A stretch of 64,000 nucleotides of DNA from positions 21,377 to 85,376 of the forward strand of contig NZ_FOCV01000029.1 in assembly GCF_900110205.1 (NCBI RefSeq), given 5' to 3'. Source of the stretch: Rhizobium tibeticum (GTDB lineage: Bacteria > Pseudomonadota > Alphaproteobacteria > Rhizobiales > Rhizobiaceae). Below are positions 59,546 through 64,000 of the stretch, piece by piece. The notes beneath the pieces are model-generated. The model was not told where the DNA came from. It ran no database searches and saw only the letters and a program-made list of their open reading frames with translations. The first letter of the stretch is position 1, and every line of letters begins with the position of its first letter. Position numbers and translations under genes: made by a program.

Positions 59546-60445
59546 CTAGAAGAGGTAGCTGACGAAGCGCTCCGCCGCTGGGGGCAGATTCGAGCGGTTG
59601 CGTGTCAGCAAATAGAGCGAGCGGATGAGCCGAAAATCGGCGATCGCGCGAAAGACAATGTCATCACTTTGGATGACCTTCGCAGCCTGCTGCGGCAGCA
59701 GCGCCACGCCGGCGTTGCGACTAATCAAGGTCAACTGCGCAATGGTGCTGAAGGTTTGGATGCGGCCCATTGTCAGCCTCGGCGGCAACTCGGGGCAATC
59801 GGCGAGCATTCTCGCAATGCCAGCCTGTCCGTCGAGCGCGATCACATCCTCCGGATTGATATCGGCCAAAACAATCGGACGCGACGACCGTGCAAGTTGA
59901 TGATCTCTATGGCAGACGAGACCAAACGGGTCTTCGCTGATCTTCCTTCCGTCCAATTCGGCCGATTCAAAGCCCGGCCCAGCCAGCGCGAAATCAAGCG
60001 TTCTGTTCACCACCATGCCGGCCAACCGCTCGGCCACGTCATCATGGACGATGATATCAATTCCCGGGTGGTCTGCACGGAACTTCATGATCGCGTCCGA
60101 TAGCGGGCTCAGGACTGCCGATGGCGCTGCGCCAATCGCTACCCGGCCACGTTTGAGGCCGCCGACCTGTCGCAGGTTCGTCAGCGAAAGCTCGAAACGA
60201 TCGAGAAGATCGCGCGCGCCCTCGAGGAACGCCTCGCCCGCTTCTGTCGCCCTTACAGGACGCCTCTTCCGGTCGAAGATCGCCGTTCCACATTCCAGTT
60301 CGAGCGTGCGGATCGTTTCGGTCAGGGCGGAAGGCACGACGCCAAGCCGCTGCGCTGCCCTGCTGAAGGATCCCTCCTCCATGACCGTCAGCGCGGCGCG
60401 AAGATGGCGTAGACCTATGTTCGTATTTTCCGAAAAAACCTTCAT
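59546..60445 (-). CDS. LysR-family transcriptional regulator
   Basis: A 299-residue regulator. HTH: IGLRHLRAALTVMEEGSFSRAAQ / RLGVVPSALTETIRTLELE; the effector domain begins near GRVAIGAAPSAVLSPLSDAI. It diverges from the FAD/Fe-S dehydrogenase gene (29-bp gap at the shortest) and may regulate it. Confidence 0.9.
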   Translation of the reverse strand: MKVFSENTNIGLRHLRAALTVMEEGSFSRAAQRLGVVPSALTETIRTLELECGTAIFDRKRRPVRATEAGEAFLEGARDLLDRFELSLTNLRQVGGLKRGRVAIGAAPSAVLSPLSDAIMKFRADHPGIDIIVHDDVAERLAGMVVNRTLDFALAGPGFESAELDGRKISEDPFGLVCHRDHQLARSSRPIVLADINPEDVIALDGQAGIARMLADCPELPPRLTMGRIQTFSTIAQLTLISRNAGVALLPQQAAKVIQSDDIVFRAIADFRLIRSLYLLTRNRSNLPPAAERFVSYLF

Positions 60446-60516
60446 ATATTTCTAATTATACGAAACGTGCCTTTGTGGTTCAATGCCGGTTCCTCGATTT
60501 CTCCGGATGGACGGCG

Positions 60517-63375
60517 ATGCTGCACCAGAGCGTAAAGAAAATGTCCTATCATGTTGTGCTGCAAAGGCTCCCTGCCTTGCTCGCTGACGCCGGATTTCGT
60601 GGCGACATCGCAAACGACGCCGCACTTCTGGCGGCGATGTCCACGGACAACAGTACTTACACCGTGATGCCGGATATCGTCGTTGCGCCGCGCGATGCCG
60701 AGGATGTTCGGCGGTTGATGCGCGTCCTCGCGGCTGATGATCTGCGTGGCGTTCCCGTCACCGCACGCGGTGGCGGCACCGGCACCAATGGTCAGAGCCT
60801 GAACGCCGGCATCATCGTCGATTTTCAGAAATACATGAACCGCCTCCTGCAGGTGAACGAAAAGGAGCAGTGGGCAGAGGTAGAGCCTGGCATCGTTCTC
60901 GACGAGTTGAACGCGCAACTGGCCGGGACCGGCCTGTTCTTCGCGCCGACCACCTCGACTGCGAGCCGCTGCACGATCGGCGGCATGGTAAGTACCGATG
61001 CATCCGGAAAGGGATCGAGGCGCTACGGCAAGACCAGCGACAACGTCCTTGGGATGGAAATCGTTGTCGATGGCGGCCGGACACTGGATAGCGGTGCGCC
61101 GACGCCCGACTGGGCCAACGCAATGCTCGCAGAGATCGAAGCGGCTTGTTCGTCGGGTCGCGATGCGCTGCTCGGCCAGGTGCCGGCGCTTTCGCGGCGG
61201 TTTACAGGCTATGATCTCGAACGGGCGAAGCCACCTGAAGGGGATCTCGAATGGTGGCGCTTGCCGATCGGCGCGGAGGGGACGCTCGGCCTCGTTACGC
61301 GCGTACGACTGCATCTCATGCGCAAACCGAAATTCAAGCGACTGGTTGTCATCGGCTTCGAGACGTTCGCCGCGGCACTCGATGCCGGCAGTGCGCTGCT
61401 TGCGCATGATCCGCTGGCGATCGAAGTGATGGACGAATGGGTGCAGGGCCTGGCCGAAAGGGCCGGAATTCTACAAGCGCTGCCCGTCGGGCTACGCGCT
61501 CGTGACGGCCGGCCGATCGCCTACAATTTCGTCGAGTTTGTCGGGGACGACGAGGCAGATCTCGCACGCCACGTTGAAGCTCTGCGCGAGAGCACGCTGA
61601 CGCTTGCCGGCGCAATCGCAAGCCACGTGGCCGTCGACGATATCGAAATGGCAGCGCTCTGGCAGGTCCGAGCGGCAAGTGTTGGCTTGCTTGGCAAGGT
61701 CAGTGGCACTCGCCGGCCAATTGCCTTTGTCGAGGACTGCGTGGTGCCTGTCGAAAACCTTGCCGCCTTTGTAAAGGATTTCACGGGACTGTTGAGCAGC
61801 AACGGCTTGAGCTACGGCATGTATGGGCATGTCGATGTCGGCTGTCTTCACATCCGCCCTGCCCTCGATATCGATTCCGACGAGGACCGGACCATCATGA
61901 AAGCGATTTCGGACGGCGTCTTCGACTTGACGCGCCGGCACGGCGGTATCTTCTGGGGGGAGCACGGCAAGGGCGTGCGCGGCGCTTACCTTGCGGAGTT
62001 CGTCGGCGAGGCCGCCTATGACGCGTTTCGTCGCGTCAAGCGGGCATTCGATCCAGCGCATCGTTTCAATCCGGGAAAGCTTGTCGGCGATCCGCAATCT
62101 CTCATGGGCATTGCGACAACCCCTTTTCGTAGCGTCAAGACCGATGAGAATGACCCGCTCGGCCTTGCCTTCAGGTGTAACGGCAATGCTCAGTGTCTGA
62201 GTTATCAACGCAGCAATGTCATGTGTCCGTCATTCAAGGCCACCCGCGATCTTCGCCATTCACCGAAGGGCCGCGCCGACGCGTTGAGGCATTGGCACCA
62301 GGAAAAACGCCAAGGCGATGCGATCGAAGAGTTGGACAGCGATGTTCTGGCCGCGCTCGACGGATGCCTTGGCTGCAAGGCCTGCGCCACGAGTTGTCCG
62401 GTGCAGGTCGACATACCGGAGATGAAATCGCATTTCCTTGAGCAGTTCTACCGGACGCGTCGGCGATCACTGGCAGACAAGGCGGCACTGCTGCTGGAGG
62501 AATATTCCCCGGTTTTGATCCGGTATAGAAAACTGATGGCTGTCTTTGCGAGGATATTCAACCCGTTGATGGAGAAAGCTTCGGGTCTGCGTGACCTTCC
62601 GTTCATCTCTTTTCATGATGTTGGCACAGGCGGATATAAAACGTTTTCCGTCGAGGTGATCGCGCAGCGGCGATGGCATGAGGATACGGTCTTCGTCTGG
62701 CGGGATCCGTTTACAGCCCTTTTCGATACGCAGGCCGCCTTGGCGCTCGCAGACGGCCTTCGTGGCTTCGGCTATCGCCCTGTTTTCGTCGCCATGCGTC
62801 CGGGCGGAAAAGCAGCCCACGGGCTCGGCGACCGACCTCGTTTTATCAGACAGGCCCGGAAGCTTCGAGCGGCGATCGACAAAGTCGCGGAATCCGGGAG
62901 ACCGATGGTGGGGGTCGATCCTGCCTTCGTCATGATGATCCGCCAGGACTATGCGAACGCCGGCCTGGCGGGCCAGAATATCCTTCTCGTCCAGGAATTT
63001 CTGAGCGAGGAAGTTGCCCGCGGACGCGGTTTGCCAAGATTGAACAGGGAGCGATTGCCGCGCAAACTGTTCCTTCATTGCAGTGAAAGCGCCGGCGCCG
63101 GAGCAACGGCATGGAAAAAGGTGTTTGCTGCTCTCGGCGCGCCGGTTGAAATTGCCGCAACCGGCTGCTGCGGCATGGCTGGCTTGTTCGGCCATCAGCA
63201 GCGTCACCAGGATCTCAGCAAGCACATTTTTGATCTTTCCTGGACGGGGCAGCTGCGGGGCGAGAAGCAGGCTATGGTCTCAGGTTTTTCTTGCCGTTGC
63301 CAGACGAAGCGATTCTCTTCTATTCGGGGTGAGCATCCTATGCGATGGGTGGCCGACGCAATCGATGTCGGATGA
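60517..63375 (+). CDS. FAD-linked/Fe-S dehydrogenase (YdiJ/D-2-hydroxyglutarate type)
   Basis: A 952-residue fusion. The N-terminal PCMH-type FAD domain has PVTARGGGTGTNGQSLNAG; the FAD-oxidase C domain (GMYGHVDVGCLHIRPAL; FWGEHGKGVRGAYL) follows; then an Fe-S part with CNGNAQCLSYQRSNVMCPS, the CLGCKACATSCPVQ cluster and ATGCCGMAG near the end. YdiJ-like enzymes oxidise D-2-hydroxyglutarate or D-lactate. The start is uncertain: the GTG at 60475, ATG at 60517 and ATG at 60541 are all in frame and none has a strong ribosome site. Confidence 0.88.
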   Translation: MLHQSVKKMSYHVVLQRLPALLADAGFRGDIANDAALLAAMSTDNSTYTVMPDIVVAPRDAEDVRRLMRVLAADDLRGVPVTARGGGTGTNGQSLNAGIIVDFQKYMNRLLQVNEKEQWAEVEPGIVLDELNAQLAGTGLFFAPTTSTASRCTIGGMVSTDASGKGSRRYGKTSDNVLGMEIVVDGGRTLDSGAPTPDWANAMLAEIEAACSSGRDALLGQVPALSRRFTGYDLERAKPPEGDLEWWRLPIGAEGTLGLVTRVRLHLMRKPKFKRLVVIGFETFAAALDAGSALLAHDPLAIEVMDEWVQGLAERAGILQALPVGLRARDGRPIAYNFVEFVGDDEADLARHVEALRESTLTLAGAIASHVAVDDIEMAALWQVRAASVGLLGKVSGTRRPIAFVEDCVVPVENLAAFVKDFTGLLSSNGLSYGMYGHVDVGCLHIRPALDIDSDEDRTIMKAISDGVFDLTRRHGGIFWGEHGKGVRGAYLAEFVGEAAYDAFRRVKRAFDPAHRFNPGKLVGDPQSLMGIATTPFRSVKTDENDPLGLAFRCNGNAQCLSYQRSNVMCPSFKATRDLRHSPKGRADALRHWHQEKRQGDAIEELDSDVLAALDGCLGCKACATSCPVQVDIPEMKSHFLEQFYRTRRRSLADKAALLLEEYSPVLIRYRKLMAVFARIFNPLMEKASGLRDLPFISFHDVGTGGYKTFSVEVIAQRRWHEDTVFVWRDPFTALFDTQAALALADGLRGFGYRPVFVAMRPGGKAAHGLGDRPRFIRQARKLRAAIDKVAESGRPMVGVDPAFVMMIRQDYANAGLAGQNILLVQEFLSEEVARGRGLPRLNRERLPRKLFLHCSESAGAGATAWKKVFAALGAPVEIAATGCCGMAGLFGHQQRHQDLSKHIFDLSWTGQLRGEKQAMVSGFSCRCQTKRFSSIRGEHPMRWVADAIDVG

Positions 63376-63410
63376 CACGCCAGCCGGCAGCGCGAATAGA
63401 TGAGGCGATA

Positions 63411-63690
63411 ATGTATGAGATCGATGCGATAGACAGGAAAATCATCCGGCAATTGCGCCTGAACTCCCGGATCTCCAATGTCGATCTCGGCAAGGAAGTT
63501 GGACTGTCCGCCTCGGCCTGTCTGCGCCGCATCGCACTCATGGAACGGGCAGGCATCATCAAGGGTTACACCGCACTCGTTGACATGCTCGGCGAGGACG
63601 CAATTGCGGTGATCATCCAGATCACTCTCGAACGCCAGACGGAGGAATACCTGAACCGCTTTGAGACCGCCGTTCGCAAATATCCGGCAG
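63411..63690 (+). pseudogene. Lrp/AsnC-family regulator cut by an insertion
   Basis: An Lrp HTH (IDRKIIRQLRLNSRISNVDLG; VGLSASACLRRIALMERAG) and the start of the RAM effector domain (AVIIQITLERQTEEYLNRF, ETAVRKYP) are intact. The frame leaves the family at about 63690 where IS-type sequence begins, and stops at 63740, losing about 60 residues. GATGAGGCGATA precedes the ATG. It may have regulated the dehydrogenase upstream. Confidence 0.8.
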
Positions 63691-64000
63691 ACCGTCTGAA
63701 AACCCCGTCGGGGATTCCTCACGTTAGACTGCCGTGGTAGCTTTTGCCATGGCGCATCTTTCAGGAACAGACCGCTCTCAATTGCTGCTTCTGCCGGAAG
63801 CGGTTGATGATTATGTGGGGCCGGACAATCCGGTTCGCTTCATCGAGGCTTTCGTTGACGGCCTCGATCTCCAAGCCGCCGGGTTCGTGCGGGTGGCGGC
63901 GAAGGAGACCGGCCGTCCGGGTTACGACCCAGCCGACCTTTTGAAGCTTTACGTGTACGGGTATATCAACCGTGTGCGTTCCAGCCGGCGACTGGAAGCG
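63690..64000 (+). mobile_element. IS1182-family insertion, left end (continues past the window)
   Basis: Sequence changes character at about 63690, inside the Lrp gene. A transposase gene starts 60 bp later. The right end and target duplication lie outside the window. Confidence 0.65.
63749..64000 (+). CDS. IS1182-family transposase, N-terminal part (partial)
   Basis: 84 residues to the window edge: SGTDRSQLLLLPEAVDDYV, DNPVRFIEAFVDGLDL, GRPGYDPADLLKLYVYGYIN and NRVRSSRRLEA, the N-terminal (DUF772) signature of IS1182/IS4-like DDE transposases. The catalytic domain would lie beyond the window. Confidence 0.88.
   Translation, partial: MAHLSGTDRSQLLLLPEAVDDYVGPDNPVRFIEAFVDGLDLQAAGFVRVAAKETGRPGYDPADLLKLYVYGYINRVRSSRRLEA

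Noticed and set aside
1..64000. tRNA, rRNA, CRISPR array, origin or partition genes
   Set aside because: I looked for their hallmark sequences and saw none; a covariance-model search would be needed to exclude a tRNA firmly.

Overview
The window looks like accessory DNA of a Rhizobiales alphaproteobacterium (Rhizobium, Agrobacterium or Ensifer type). The basis is high G+C, short ATGA-type gene overlaps, an arsR-arsN-arsC-acr3-arsC-arsH island with a DUF6428 gene, a bifunctional PutA divergent from an Lrp-type regulator, CUT1 sugar importers without their own ATPase, and RIT/IS110/IS21/IS1182 elements. I saw no rRNA, tRNA, CRISPR array or replication origin. Assignments come from reading protein motifs, not from database searches.

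Layout. 0-7.3 kb holds small-molecule catabolism and detoxification genes: SRPBCC-like protein, isochorismatase-fold hydrolase, ketoglutarate-semialdehyde-type dehydrogenase, a frameshifted FMN reductase, a D-cysteine desulfhydrase/ACC deaminase-like PLP enzyme, a tautomerase, an SDR and a VOC protein. 7.5-19.2 kb is a signalling and stress block: a five-PAS histidine kinase between two receiver-only response regulators, a TAT-exported epoxide hydrolase, an exported metallo-beta-lactamase-fold lactonase, a porin relic, an MFS transporter, a second PAS/GAF kinase and a DJ-1/PfpI protein. A repeated two-part DNA element lies upstream of several of these genes and may define an undescribed regulon. 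20.2-27 kb is the arsenic island with two ArsR repressors. 27-31.5 kb is a stack of mobile-element remains: the last recombinase of a RIT trio, a decayed IS110, and an IS21-type element with terminal repeats and a 7-bp target duplication but a frameshifted istA.

31.6-35 kb carries a pirin, a HigBA-type toxin-antitoxin pair, an antitoxin relic and a secreted HELTH-motif protein. 35.4-39.8 kb is putA with a frameshifted putR-like regulator. 39.9-45.6 kb is a probable sugar or sugar-acid uptake and catabolism operon (DapA/KDG-aldolase-like lyase, GntR regulator, ABC binding protein and two permeases, PfkB kinase), followed by a LysR gene and an MFS transporter. 48.1-50.5 kb is a TPP riboswitch followed by thiM-thiE-thiD, a thiamine salvage operon. 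50.6-57 kb is a second sugar system (CUT1 importer, ROK regulator, Gfo/Idh/MocA dehydrogenase, ThuA protein). 57-63.7 kb holds dadA-alr D-alanine genes, a LysR regulator, a YdiJ-like FAD/Fe-S dehydrogenase and an Lrp-type regulator cut by an IS1182-type insertion that runs off the window.

At least four otherwise well-conserved genes carry single small frameshifts (FMN reductase, arsK-like transporter, istA, putR-like). Either this accessory region is decaying or the assembly has residual indel errors; reads would decide.
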